11,436 nt of DNA from positions 1 to 11,436 of the forward strand of contig JADGEG010000055.1 of NCBI GenBank assembly GCA_016744485.1. The letters are read 5' to 3'. This stretch comes from Arcobacter sp. Its GTDB lineage: Bacteria; Campylobacterota; Campylobacteria; Campylobacterales; Arcobacteraceae. Positions 1 to 7,496 of the stretch are shown here, piece by piece. Positions within the stretch are counted from its first letter, which is position 1. Every line of letters starts with the position of its first letter. The translations under genes were made by a program, and so were the position numbers. The notes beneath the pieces were generated by a model. The model saw only the letters and a list, made by a program, of their open reading frames with translations. It did not search any database and had not been told where the DNA came from.

Positions 1-108
1 ATATATAGTTATTAATTGTGCATTTATCAAGAATATGTGTTGAAAAGTTCATATTTTATTTTATCTTATTTTTTACTTTTCATACGATAGGTTATATAAT
101 TGAACCCT

Positions 109-273
109 CTAAATAAGCTCAATAATTTCTTTTTTATTTAGTATAAATCTTTTTGATTCTATCATTTTTTTAAATTCATCAAATATCACACCTAATAACT
201 CTTCTTTTATTGATTTATTGCTAAATTTACAAAGTGTTGTATTGATAAATATTATTATTTTTTTATATTTAAG
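109..273 (-). pseudogene. Possible C-terminal remnant of an unidentified gene
   Basis: On the minus strand a frame stays open for 54 codons, from just after a TGA (274-276) to a TAG at 109-111. Its second half reads like a real protein tail: charged and amphipathic, with stretches such as KEELLGVIFDEFKKM and KRFILNKKEIIELI. It has no ATG near its beginning, no ribosome binding site, and the upstream sequence in all frames is stop-rich. I do not recognise the family. It may be the decayed end of a gene whose front has been lost, or a chance open frame in AT-rich DNA. Confidence 0.25.
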
Positions 274-304
274 TCAGAAATAATGTCGTATAGGTAAGTG
301 TTAT

Positions 305-322
305 TAATGTTATACAACATTA
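305..322. repeat. Short inverted repeat (7-bp stem, 4-base loop)
   Basis: TAATGTT at 305-311 is complementary to AACATTA at 316-322 around the loop ATAC. It lies in the non-coding stretch left of lpdA. It has no T-run beside it and no adjacent gene start, so its role is unknown. It could be an operator-like site or chance in AT-rich DNA. Confidence 0.3.
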
Positions 323-348
323 TTATAAATTAAAAGATATATAAAGAA

Positions 349-386
349 TGGCTAAAAATTTTTATTAAATACTAAATTTTTAGTCA
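349..386 (-). terminator. Candidate terminator of the gcv-lip-lpd operon
   Basis: A 13-bp stem (349-361 pairs with 374-386, one G-T wobble) encloses a 12-base loop. It lies 40 bases downstream of the lpdA stop. Read on the minus strand, the stem is followed by a moderately T-rich stretch (ATTCTTTATATA). The stem is AT-rich with few G-C pairs, so it is a weaker version of an intrinsic terminator; the position at the end of the operon is the main support. Confidence 0.5.
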
Positions 387-426
387 AAGCTATATATTTC
401 TTAGATAGGTACACACTCTTTTAGAG

Positions 427-1791
427 TTATTTCATACTTACAGTATCAAGTATAGTTTCACTTAAAGTAGGATGAGCAAAAATCATATCTTCTAAGTCTT
501 TTAAGTATAGATTTGCATTTATAGCTATTAGAAACTGATGAATTAGCTCAGTTGCTTCATTTCCTATAATTGATGAACCTAATATTTTACCAGTTTCATT
601 TTCATAAAGTATTTTAACAAAACCACTATCATCACCTTTTATTTTTGCTTTTCCATTTACTTTGAAAAATAGTTTTTTAATTTTAAAATCAACTTTTTCT
701 TCTTTTAAAATTTTTTCACTTTTGCCTATACTTGCAATTTGTGGAGTACAAAAAGTAACTGAAGGAAAAATAGCATCTGCTTTTAATATTTCTTTTCCTA
801 ATATTATTCTAACTAGTCTTTTTGCTTCATAATAAGCTGTATGTGCCAAAGCAGGAGTATTTATAACATCACCTATAGCATATACATTCTTATTACTTAT
901 GCTTTGCAAAGAAGAATTTACATCTATAAAACCTCTAGTATTTGATATATTTGCTTTTTCTAAATCTAAGGCATTTGTATTTGGACTTCGTCCTATAGAA
1001 ATAAGTACTTTTTCATATGATTTATCTTGTATTTTTTTATTTATTTCCATACTCAGATTTACTTCATTTTCTTTGATGTCATAAGAGTTTACATTTGCAT
1101 TTAAATATATTTTTATACCTTGTTTTTCTAATTCTCTTTTTAATGTTCTTGCAATATCTTCATCTTCAATAGGTACTAGTCTTGGAGTAAACTCAGCAAT
1201 TTCAACTTTTGTTCCTAAAGATGAAAAGAAACTAGCAAACTCACAACCAATTGCTCCACCACCTATTATTAATAAAGATTTAGGAATTTCATTTAAGCTA
1301 AATACTTCTTTACTTGATAATATTTTATTTTTATGTAAATTCATTAAAGGGTGATCTTTATGTTTTGAACCACTTGCAATTATAATCTTATTTGCACTTA
1401 TTATTTCTTCGTTTTCTGAATGTATTTTAATACTTTTTTTATCTATAAACGAAGCAGTTCCGTATTTGATATCTACTTTTGTTTTTTTAAGTTTTCCTAA
1501 AATACCAGATTTTAAATCTTGAATTAAACAAGAAGTATTTTTCTTTAAAGCGTTAATATCAAAAGAGTCTAAAGTAAAGTTCACACCTGTAGTTTTAAAA
1601 TAAGTACTTTTTTTAATATAACTAGCTGTTTCTAAAAAATTCTTAGCAGGAATACAACCTTCATTTAAACAAGTTCCACCTATACGGCTTTCATCTTTAT
1701 CAACAATACAAACACTTTTTCCATTAGCTCCTAATAAGGTAGCCACTTCATAACCAGCAGGTCCTGCTCCTATTACAATAATATCATACAT
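427..1791 (-). CDS. lpdA: Dihydrolipoyl dehydrogenase (L-protein of glycine cleavage)
   Basis: This cytoplasmic FAD flavoenzyme reoxidises dihydrolipoamide on GcvH and passes the electrons to NAD+. The 454-residue protein has the usual family length and layout: FAD-binding GAGPAG at 8-13; the redox disulfide in GGTCLNEGCIPAK (Cys41, Cys46); NAD-binding GGGAIG at 177-182; the second FAD motif YAIGDV at 304-309; and the catalytic His-Glu pair in HPTLSE (His440, Glu445) near the C-terminus. The start lies only 3 bases after the lipA stop, and its binding site (GAAGGAC) lies inside the end of lipA, so it is the last gene of the operon and is probably translated together with lipA. The CX4C spacing and the C-terminal HPT motif separate it from glutathione and mercuric reductases. 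The context says it serves glycine cleavage, though it could also serve other lipoyl enzymes. Confidence 0.95.
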   Translation of the reverse strand: MYDIIVIGAGPAGYEVATLLGANGKSVCIVDKDESRIGGTCLNEGCIPAKNFLETASYIKKSTYFKTTGVNFTLDSFDINALKKNTSCLIQDLKSGILGKLKKTKVDIKYGTASFIDKKSIKIHSENEEIISANKIIIASGSKHKDHPLMNLHKNKILSSKEVFSLNEIPKSLLIIGGGAIGCEFASFFSSLGTKVEIAEFTPRLVPIEDEDIARTLKRELEKQGIKIYLNANVNSYDIKENEVNLSMEINKKIQDKSYEKVLISIGRSPNTNALDLEKANISNTRGFIDVNSSLQSISNKNVYAIGDVINTPALAHTAYYEAKRLVRIILGKEILKADAIFPSVTFCTPQIASIGKSEKILKEEKVDFKIKKLFFKVNGKAKIKGDDSGFVKILYENETGKILGSSIIGNEATELIHQFLIAINANLYLKDLEDMIFAHPTLSETILDTVSMK

Positions 1792-1794
1792 ATT

Positions 1795-2676
1795 TTAGTC
1801 CTTCTTCTTGTCTTTTTCTAAATACTCATGTGCCATATAAGAAGATCTTGCATATGGAGTACTATGAACAAATTCAAAACCCATATCTAAAGCTGTTCTT
1901 TTATATAAAGCAAACTGCGTAGGATGAACATATTCTACAACTTTTTCATATTCACCAGAAGGTGCTAAATACTGACCAATACTAAGTAAAGTACAACCAA
2001 CATCTAATAAATCTTGAAAAACCTGAACCATCTCTTCAAAAGTTTCACCAAGTCCTACCATCAAAGCACTTTTAGTTTTGATTTTATCTCCACCTAAAAT
2101 TTTTAATTGTTTAAGAACTTCAATCGATCTTTTATATGTAGATGCTTTTCTTACTTTATAAAGGCTTGGTACTGTTTCTACATTATGTCCAATTACAACT
2201 GCACCTGAATTTACAGCTGTTTGAATAGAGCTAATTTTTCCTTTAAAATCAGGTATGAGAAGTTCAACTTGTGTATCTGGAACATTTTTTAAAATATCTT
2301 GTGTTACTTTATAAAACTGATTTGAACCACCATCTGCTAAATCATCTCGTGCAGGAGATGTAATAACAATATATTTTAAACCAAGCTCAATTACTGATGT
2401 TCTTACTTGATCTATTTCTTTTTGATTTACTTCAAAAGGTTTTCCAGTCATTACATTACAGTAAGTACATCGTCTAGTACAAATATTTCCTAAGATTAAA
2501 AATGTAGCATTTTTATTTGCAAAACACTCAGAAATATTAGGACACTTTGCTTCTTGACAAATGGTATGAATCCCATTTGTACTTAAAAGTTTTTCCATAT
2601 CTTTTTGTGCTTTGAAGGATATTTTTTTTCTTAACCATTCTGGTTTACGTGCTATATTTTTTATTGGCATTGTCAT
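1795..2676 (-). CDS. lipA: Lipoyl synthase
   Basis: This radical-SAM enzyme inserts two sulfur atoms into the octanoyl group carried by a lipoyl domain, the last step in making protein-bound lipoate. The 293-residue protein shows both cluster motifs: the auxiliary cluster cysteines Cys40, Cys45, Cys51 (CQEAKCPNISEC), and the radical-SAM CX3CX2C cysteines Cys66, Cys70, Cys73 (CTRRCTYC). The C-terminal RSSY (277-280), which supplies the unusual serine ligand of the auxiliary cluster, is present. GQYLAPS (234-240) is also typical. ATG at 2674-2676 is preferred because AAGGA lies 7 bases upstream; an ATG two codons later is also possible. It lies 61 bases after gcvPB and 3 bases before lpdA. Placement in the gcv operon implies that GcvH is its main substrate. 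No octanoyltransferase (lipB) or lipoate ligase (lplA) is in the window. Confidence 0.96.
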   Translation of the reverse strand: MTMPIKNIARKPEWLRKKISFKAQKDMEKLLSTNGIHTICQEAKCPNISECFANKNATFLILGNICTRRCTYCNVMTGKPFEVNQKEIDQVRTSVIELGLKYIVITSPARDDLADGGSNQFYKVTQDILKNVPDTQVELLIPDFKGKISSIQTAVNSGAVVIGHNVETVPSLYKVRKASTYKRSIEVLKQLKILGGDKIKTKSALMVGLGETFEEMVQVFQDLLDVGCTLLSIGQYLAPSGEYEKVVEYVHPTQFALYKRTALDMGFEFVHSTPYARSSYMAHEYLEKDKKKD

Positions 2677-2737
2677 CTTTGTATCCTTAAATGTTCTAAA
2701 ATAGAATCAAACTCTACCTTAGAAATATTTGTTTAGG

Positions 2738-4186
2738 TTAATGTTTAGATCTAATATCTAATTCTTTAATAGCTCTTGTATCATCTGGTCTACAAACTCC
2801 CCATGTCTTTGGATAGTCTTGGAAAGCCTTAGGATTATTTTGTGCTAATTTAACAGCTTCAATCATACGATCACAAAAGATATCTATAGTTTCTTTATTT
2901 TCTGTTTCAGTTGGTTCTATCATAATAGCTTCTTTGACTATCAAAGGAAAATACACTGTAGGTGCATGCATTCCAAAATCAATTAAATATTTTGCAATAT
3001 CCATAGCTGTCACACCATTTTTAGCCAAAGTTTTAGCTGATAGTACACATTCATGCATACATAAACCATCAAAAGGAACATCAAAATAATCTCTTAATCT
3101 TACTCTTATATAGTTTGCATTTAACACAGCTTTTGTACTAGCATTTAACATACCATTTGCACCTAAAGTTGTCATATATACTATAGCTCTTAAAGAAATA
3201 CCATAATTACCAAAAAATGGAGATATCTTACCAATACTATGCTCTCCTCCTTCTGTAAGTTCATATTTATTATTTACTTTTTTAATACCTAAATCAGGTA
3301 AAAAAGGTTTAAGTTTATCATTTACTCCAACAGGACCAGATCCAGGACCTCCACCACCATGCGGAGTTGCAAATGTTTTGTGAACATTGATATGAATAAC
3401 ATCAAATCCAATATCACCAGGCTTTGCTACTCCCATAATTGCATTCATATTCGCACCATCATAATACATCATGGCATCATAAGAATGAGCTAAGGCGCAG
3501 ATATCTTTAATCTTTTGATTATACATTCCTAAAGTATTTGGAACAGTTAGCATCACAGCTGCAACTTCATTATTCATTTTTGCTTTAAACTCTTCATAAT
3601 CCATAGCACCGTTTGAGTCAGATTTTATAGTAATAACTTCGTACCCAACCATAGCAGCAGTTGCAGGATTTGTTCCGTGTGAACTATCTGGAACGATAAT
3701 ATATTTTCTTTTATTACCTTTACTTTCATGATATTTTTCAATCATCATAATACCTAACATCTCACCATGAGCACCTGCTTGTGGTGTAGTTGTAAAAGCA
3801 CTCATTCCTGTAACTTCACATAAAGTTTTTTCCAACATATCAATAGTTTCTAGTGTACCTTGGAAATCATCTATCATATTATTTGTAATTAAATGAGGAT
3901 GTATACTAGTAAATCCTTCTAAGGCAGCTATTCTTTCAGTTATCTTTGGATTATATTTCATAGTACAAGAACCCAAAGGATAAAAATTTTTATCTATTGA
4001 CATATTTTTATTTGATAAGTTTGTAAAATGTCTTATAACATCAAATTCACTTAATTGTGGTAATAAAGCTTTTTCTTTTCTTGCTAAATTATCATCTAAC
4101 TTACATTTTGGAACATCAAGAGGTGGTAACTTTATTCCCATTCTTCCTGCATGTGATTTATCAAAAATAGTTTCAGTTCTAATCAT
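2738..4186 (-). CDS. gcvPB: Glycine dehydrogenase (decarboxylating) subunit 2, P-protein PLP subunit
   Basis: This is the catalytic half of the split P-protein. With GcvPA it decarboxylates glycine and transfers the aminomethyl group to lipoyl-GcvH, using pyridoxal phosphate. The 482 residues match the usual subunit 2 length. The Schiff-base lysine is Lys270 in HINVHKTFATPHGG, followed by the glycine-rich segment GGGGPGSGPVGV. SSHGTNPATAAM (168-179) and YYDGANMNAIMG (241-252) are other signature blocks, and YPLGSCTMKYNP (69-80) is near the N-terminus. The start codon overlaps the gcvPA stop by 4 bases (ATGA), the classic arrangement for two subunits made in equal amounts. I see no missing key residue. 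Confidence 0.97.
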   Translation of the reverse strand: MIRTETIFDKSHAGRMGIKLPPLDVPKCKLDDNLARKEKALLPQLSEFDVIRHFTNLSNKNMSIDKNFYPLGSCTMKYNPKITERIAALEGFTSIHPHLITNNMIDDFQGTLETIDMLEKTLCEVTGMSAFTTTPQAGAHGEMLGIMMIEKYHESKGNKRKYIIVPDSSHGTNPATAAMVGYEVITIKSDSNGAMDYEEFKAKMNNEVAAVMLTVPNTLGMYNQKIKDICALAHSYDAMMYYDGANMNAIMGVAKPGDIGFDVIHINVHKTFATPHGGGGPGSGPVGVNDKLKPFLPDLGIKKVNNKYELTEGGEHSIGKISPFFGNYGISLRAIVYMTTLGANGMLNASTKAVLNANYIRVRLRDYFDVPFDGLCMHECVLSAKTLAKNGVTAMDIAKYLIDFGMHAPTVYFPLIVKEAIMIEPTETENKETIDIFCDRMIEAVKLAQNNPKAFQDYPKTWGVCRPDDTRAIKELDIRSKH

Positions 4187-5514
4187 AATAGACCTCCAAT
4201 AGCATTTACTAGTTCATCTAATTCTTCTTTTGTTCTTTTTTCAGTAACACTTACTAATATTTTATTTTCACAGTTTTCATATAATTTTGATAAATTTATT
4301 CCTGCATATATATCAAATAAATGCAATTTAGCTAGTAGCTTATCTGCACTAAGAGGAGTTTGTAAAATAAATTCATTAAATGTAGGTGAAGTATTACAAA
4401 CTTCAACACCTTTTAGTTCTTCTAGTTTAGTTTTTAAATATTGTGTTTTACTATGACAAAGATTTGCCATATTAACTAAACCCTCACGACCAAGAAGTGA
4501 TAAGAAAATAGCAGATCTTAAAGCTAATAAGTTTTGATTTGAACAAATATTTGAAGTTGCTCTATGTCTTCTTATATGCTGTTCTCTTGCTTGCATGGTT
4601 AATACAAAAAGTTCATTGTCATTTTTATCTAAAGTTTTTCCTATCATTCTTCCAGGTAAATTTCTAATGTCTTTTTGTCTTGTAGCAATAAATCCAAAAG
4701 TTGGACCTCCAAAGTTTAGATAATTACCTAAACACTGACCATCTCCACAAACAATATCAACACCTAAACTTCCAGGATCTTTTATCATACCAAGTGATAT
4801 AGGATAAGCTGACATAACTGCTAAAGCTTTATTTTCATGTAGTTTTTCTACAATAGAAGTAAAATCTTGCACACTTCCAAAAAAATTAGGATTTTGAAAT
4901 AAATAAGCAGCAATAGTATTATCTATTTTAGCTTCAACTTTTGAAAAATTTGTTTTAAAATCTTCTATATCAATAACTTCTACATCTATATCTCTAAAAG
5001 ATAAATATGTTTTTACAATTTTTATGTAGGTTTTATTTACTCCTGCATCTATTAAAATCTTATTTTTTCTTGTAATTCTAACAGCCATTAAAGCAGACTC
5101 AGCCAAGGCAGTTGCACCATCATACATAGAAGCATTTGAAGCATCCATCCCTGTTAGTTCACAGATTAAACTTTGATACTCATATAAAGATTGTAATGTC
5201 CCTTGTGAAGCTTCTGCTTGATATGGTGTATATGCTGTATAAAATTCACTTCGTCCAGCAAGTGCATCTACAGCCGATGGAACTACATGATCATAATAAC
5301 CACCACCTAAAAAAATGGTTTTATTACTTACATTTTTAGAAGATAGTTTTTTAAATTTAGAAAAAGTAGTAAATTCATCTAAACCATTTTCTAAATGTAA
5401 ATGATCAACTTTTAAATCAGCTGGAACTGAATTAAATAAGTCTTTTTCGTTTTCTAGTCCTATTACATCTAACATTTCTTTAATGTCAGATTTAGTATGA
5501 GCAGTATATGGCAT
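4183..5514 (-). CDS. gcvPA: Glycine dehydrogenase (decarboxylating) subunit 1, P-protein subunit
   Basis: This is the partner half of the split P-protein. It has the aminotransferase-like fold but no PLP lysine, and it works as a complex with GcvPB. The 443-residue length is normal for subunit 1. Recognisable blocks are FLGGGYYDHVVPSAV (68-82), FYTAYTPYQAEASQGTLQ (91-108), MDASNASMYDGATALAE (123-139) and a glycine-rich GNYLNFGGPTFGF in the middle. The start is backed by a strong AAGGAG 6 bases upstream that overlaps the gcvH stop, leaving only 10 bases between the genes. It overlaps gcvPB by 4 bases. The split P-protein, rather than one chain of about 950 residues, is the form found in many Gram-positives, archaea and some other bacteria. 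Confidence 0.96.
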   Translation of the reverse strand: MPYTAHTKSDIKEMLDVIGLENEKDLFNSVPADLKVDHLHLENGLDEFTTFSKFKKLSSKNVSNKTIFLGGGYYDHVVPSAVDALAGRSEFYTAYTPYQAEASQGTLQSLYEYQSLICELTGMDASNASMYDGATALAESALMAVRITRKNKILIDAGVNKTYIKIVKTYLSFRDIDVEVIDIEDFKTNFSKVEAKIDNTIAAYLFQNPNFFGSVQDFTSIVEKLHENKALAVMSAYPISLGMIKDPGSLGVDIVCGDGQCLGNYLNFGGPTFGFIATRQKDIRNLPGRMIGKTLDKNDNELFVLTMQAREQHIRRHRATSNICSNQNLLALRSAIFLSLLGREGLVNMANLCHSKTQYLKTKLEELKGVEVCNTSPTFNEFILQTPLSADKLLAKLHLFDIYAGINLSKLYENCENKILVSVTEKRTKEELDELVNAIGGLL

Positions 5515-5524
5515 AAAAAACTCC

Positions 5525-5890
5525 TTATAAAGTATTTACATATTGAGCATATGAATCACCATCCATTAAAGAAGATAACTCACTCTCATCATTTAGTTTT
5601 ATTTTAAAAACCCAAATATTCTCAGCATTGTCATTTAATGTTTCAGGAGCATCTAATAAATCTTCATTAATTTCTACGATAGTTCCAGACAAAGGAGTAT
5701 AAATATCTGAAGCTGCTTTAACCGATTCAATAAAAGCTACACTTGCACCAATACTAACATTTGCATCTAATTCTGGAAGTTCAATAAACGTAATATCACC
5801 TAATTGATCAATAGCATACTTTGAAATACCAACACTTGCAACTTGATCTTCAACTTCAACCCATTCATGTTCTTCATTAAAATTTTTCAT
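5525..5890 (-). CDS. gcvH: Glycine cleavage system H protein (lipoyl carrier)
   Basis: This small lipoyl-bearing shuttle protein carries the aminomethyl group from the P-protein to GcvT and is then reoxidised by the L-protein. The 121 residues form a complete H-protein. The lipoylated lysine is Lys58 in the conserved ESVKAASD (55-62). The N-terminal HEWVEVED and the motif GISKYAIDQLGDITFIELPE (21-40) are typical, and the protein is acidic, as the family usually is. The ATG has TAGGAG about 8 bases upstream and lies 17 bases after gcvT. It is the evident substrate of the LipA encoded downstream. Confidence 0.97.
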   Translation of the reverse strand: MKNFNEEHEWVEVEDQVASVGISKYAIDQLGDITFIELPELDANVSIGASVAFIESVKAASDIYTPLSGTIVEINEDLLDAPETLNDNAENIWVFKIKLNDESELSSLMDGDSYAQYVNTL

Positions 5891-5907
5891 TATTTTATCT
5901 CCTAGTT

Positions 5908-6978
5908 TTATTTTTTTATAAAAGGTAGTGTAGCAATATTTGCCTCAATTTTACCTCTATTATCTCTTAATTCAAAAGAAAGTTCTTTATTAAAATCTTG
6001 AATATTAACCATAGCTAAACCAATACCTACATTTAAAATAGGTGAAAATGCAGCTGATGTTACAAAACCAACTTCTTTATCATTTTGAAAAACTTTAAAA
6101 TCTTTTCTTGCAGATCTTCTTGAAGTTGTTTTAAAAGGAAGTAAAATTCTACTTAAGCCTTCTTCTTTTTGCTTTAATAAAGCATCACGACCAACATAAT
6201 CTCTTTTTAAATTTACGAACATTCCTAAGTTTGCTTCAAGTGGAGTTATATTTTCCGTTAAATCATTGCCATATAGTGAATATCCCATTTCTAATCTTAA
6301 AGCATCCCTTGCTCCAAGTCCTGCTGGTTTAACACCATCATTAATTAAAGCATCCCATAATTTTACAGCAATATCTGATTTTACATATAATTCAAAACCT
6401 AACTCACCTGTGTATCCAGTTCTACTTAATAAACAATATTTATTAAAAAGTTCAGTTTGAACGAATGAAAAGAATTTTAATTCATCTAAATTAATATCAA
6501 AATATTTTTCTAAAATATTTTTAGCATTGGGACCTTGTACATCTAGTTTTGTAAATTCTTCTGAACGATCTTCTAAAATACCTGAAGTAATTCTTGAATT
6601 AAATGTTTCAAAGTCAATATTTGATCTTGAAGCATTTACAACTATCATTAGTTCATCATTAGATAATTTATAAATAATTAGATCATCAATCACTCCACCA
6701 TTTTCATTAAGCAAAAAGCCATACTTGCATTTTCCAACAATTAAAGCTTCAATATCAATAGAAACAGCATTATTAATACCACTTTGTAAAATATCGCCTT
6801 TGAAAAAAAATTCACCCATATGTGAAGTATCAAATACAGCAACATCATTTCTACAATAAGAATGTTCAGCTACAATTCCCTCAAATTGCATTGGCATATC
6901 CCAACCACAAAATCCAACGTTTTTTGAATTGAGTTCTTTTTGTCTATCGTAAAGAGGTGTTTTTAATAATTCTTTCAT
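5908..6978 (-). CDS. gcvT: Aminomethyltransferase (glycine cleavage T protein)
   Basis: GcvT releases ammonia from aminomethyl-lipoyl-GcvH and transfers the methylene group to tetrahydrofolate, giving 5,10-methylene-THF. The 356-residue protein has the normal length. It shows the N-terminal MPMQFEGIVAEH and FDTSHMGEF blocks, the folate-site segment GGVIDDLI (94-101) with two aspartates, TGYTGE (187-192) and GLGARDALRLEMG (220-232), the last two typical of the glycine-cleavage branch of the family rather than of YgfZ or the demethylases. It is the first gene of the operon. The ATG is preceded by AAAAGGAC at good spacing, with a promoter candidate and a hairpin in the 96-base gap upstream. Confidence 0.96.
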   Translation of the reverse strand: MKELLKTPLYDRQKELNSKNVGFCGWDMPMQFEGIVAEHSYCRNDVAVFDTSHMGEFFFKGDILQSGINNAVSIDIEALIVGKCKYGFLLNENGGVIDDLIIYKLSNDELMIVVNASRSNIDFETFNSRITSGILEDRSEEFTKLDVQGPNAKNILEKYFDINLDELKFFSFVQTELFNKYCLLSRTGYTGELGFELYVKSDIAVKLWDALINDGVKPAGLGARDALRLEMGYSLYGNDLTENITPLEANLGMFVNLKRDYVGRDALLKQKEEGLSRILLPFKTTSRRSARKDFKVFQNDKEVGFVTSAAFSPILNVGIGLAMVNIQDFNKELSFELRDNRGKIEANIATLPFIKK

Positions 6979-7009
6979 ATCAGTCCTTTTTATTAAAGTA
7001 TTAAGTAAA

Positions 7010-7043
7010 ATTATAAAATATAAAAGAGGAATAAAAGTATCAA
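7010..7043 (-). promoter_or_regulatory. Likely gcvT operon promoter
   Basis: On the minus strand a perfect TATAAT (7010-7015) lies about 32 bases upstream of the gcvT start. A TTGATA (7038-7043) lies further up, but 22 bases away, too far for a normal -35 box; a TATATT at 7017-7022 would be 15 bases from it. In Campylobacterota the housekeeping sigma factor relies mainly on the -10 box and upstream T-rich periodicity, which is present here. The TTGATA lies in the 3' arm of the hairpin at 7032-7059, as read on the minus strand. Confidence 0.5.
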
Positions 7044-7059
7044 ATAACTTGTACTTTTA
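7032..7059 (-). terminator. Hairpin between the two minus-strand operons, terminator or operator
   Basis: TAAAAGTA (7032-7039) pairs with TACTTTTA (7052-7059); after one bulged base the stem continues with CAA/TTG (7041-7043 with 7049-7051) around a 5-base loop. On the minus strand it lies 15 bases after the stop of the 136-residue gene and is followed by TTCCTCTTTTATATTTTAT, which is fairly T-rich. It may end the folD operon, or act as a regulatory site, because it overlaps the region just upstream of the gcvT -10 box. Confidence 0.45.
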
Positions 7060-7074
7060 AAAAATTAAAAAAAT

Positions 7075-7485
7075 TTATATTAAAGTACACTTTTCAATAA
7101 TATTTTCTAAATTTTTAACAATAAACTTATCAGAAACTTTATTAATTTGTACATTCGGAGCAGTACAAATATATTCTTTATTATTTTTATTAAGTATATA
7201 AGTAAACTTATATACAAACTTTGTTTTTGAAGAAATATTTTTATTATTTAGTTTTTGACTTGCTAGTTTATAAATTTTAATTTTATGTGTTTTTTCATAA
7301 TTAGTTTGAAAAATTTTAGGTAAATCATCACTTTTATACTCATAGTAAGAAAGTATACAAGCTAAGATAAAAATACAAAAAAAAGTAAGAAGTCCAAATT
7401 TCTTTTGTTTTAATTCATTTATTAATTTATATATAATAAAAACTAAAAAAATAAACACAATAATTGATAATATTATAATTTGCAA
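7075..7485 (-). CDS. Two-helix membrane protein of unknown function
   Basis: I do not recognise a family. The 136-residue product has two hydrophobic segments (about 2-19 and 30-47) joined by the basic loop KLINELKQKK, followed by a soluble lysine-rich domain of about 85 residues. By the positive-inside rule the loop is cytoplasmic, placing both termini and the soluble domain on the outer face of the inner membrane. The soluble part has two cysteines (107 and 133) that could form a disulfide in the periplasm. The start is TTG, chosen because AAAAAGGA lies 6 bases upstream and no in-frame ATG covers the first helix. It begins 11 bases after the HD gene stop and is the last gene of the folD operon. 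Base composition matches its neighbours. Confidence 0.75.
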   Translation of the reverse strand: MQIIILSIIVFIFLVFIIYKLINELKQKKFGLLTFFCIFILACILSYYEYKSDDLPKIFQTNYEKTHKIKIYKLASQKLNNKNISSKTKFVYKFTYILNKNNKEYICTAPNVQINKVSDKFIVKNLENIIEKCTLI

Positions 7486-7496
7486 GTTTGTCCTTT

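Larger units (their letters stand above)
1..426. other. Gene-poor AT-rich stretch left of lpdA
   Basis: No intact gene with a credible start is visible on either strand. What it holds is listed separately: a minus-strand open frame that looks like the tail of a lost gene (109-273), a small hairpin (305-322) and a longer hairpin (349-386) lying 40 bases beyond the lpdA stop. A further 5-bp ACTCT/AGAGT hairpin with a 3-base loop sits at 415-427, touching the lpdA stop codon. Nothing recognisable is seen in 1-108. Confidence 0.6.

Noticed and set aside
899..1084. Open frame on the plus strand opposite lpdA
   Set aside because: It lies wholly inside lpdA on the other strand, and its translation is low-complexity Phe/Ser/Leu-rich, typical of antisense to an AT-rich gene.
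2677..2737. 18-codon open stretch between gcvPB and lipA that reads somewhat like protein
   Set aside because: It follows an in-frame TAA, has no usable start codon and is too short to judge. I treat the gap as the lipA leader with AAGGA at its end.
5136..5339. Open frame on the plus strand opposite gcvPA
   Set aside because: It is fully contained in a well-supported gene and its translation has no recognisable domain.
4183..5514. Possible frameshift splitting a single gcvP gene into two
   Set aside because: Both halves have normal subunit 1 and subunit 2 lengths and their own starts, and the ATGA overlap is the standard arrangement for the natural two-subunit form.
6266..6460. Open frame on the plus strand opposite gcvT
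   Set aside because: It is antisense to conserved gcvT motifs, with no binding site or protein-like pattern.
6979..7074. Glycine riboswitch upstream of gcvT
   Set aside because: The gap is too short for a tandem aptamer and lacks the conserved G-rich core; only a simple AT-rich hairpin is seen.
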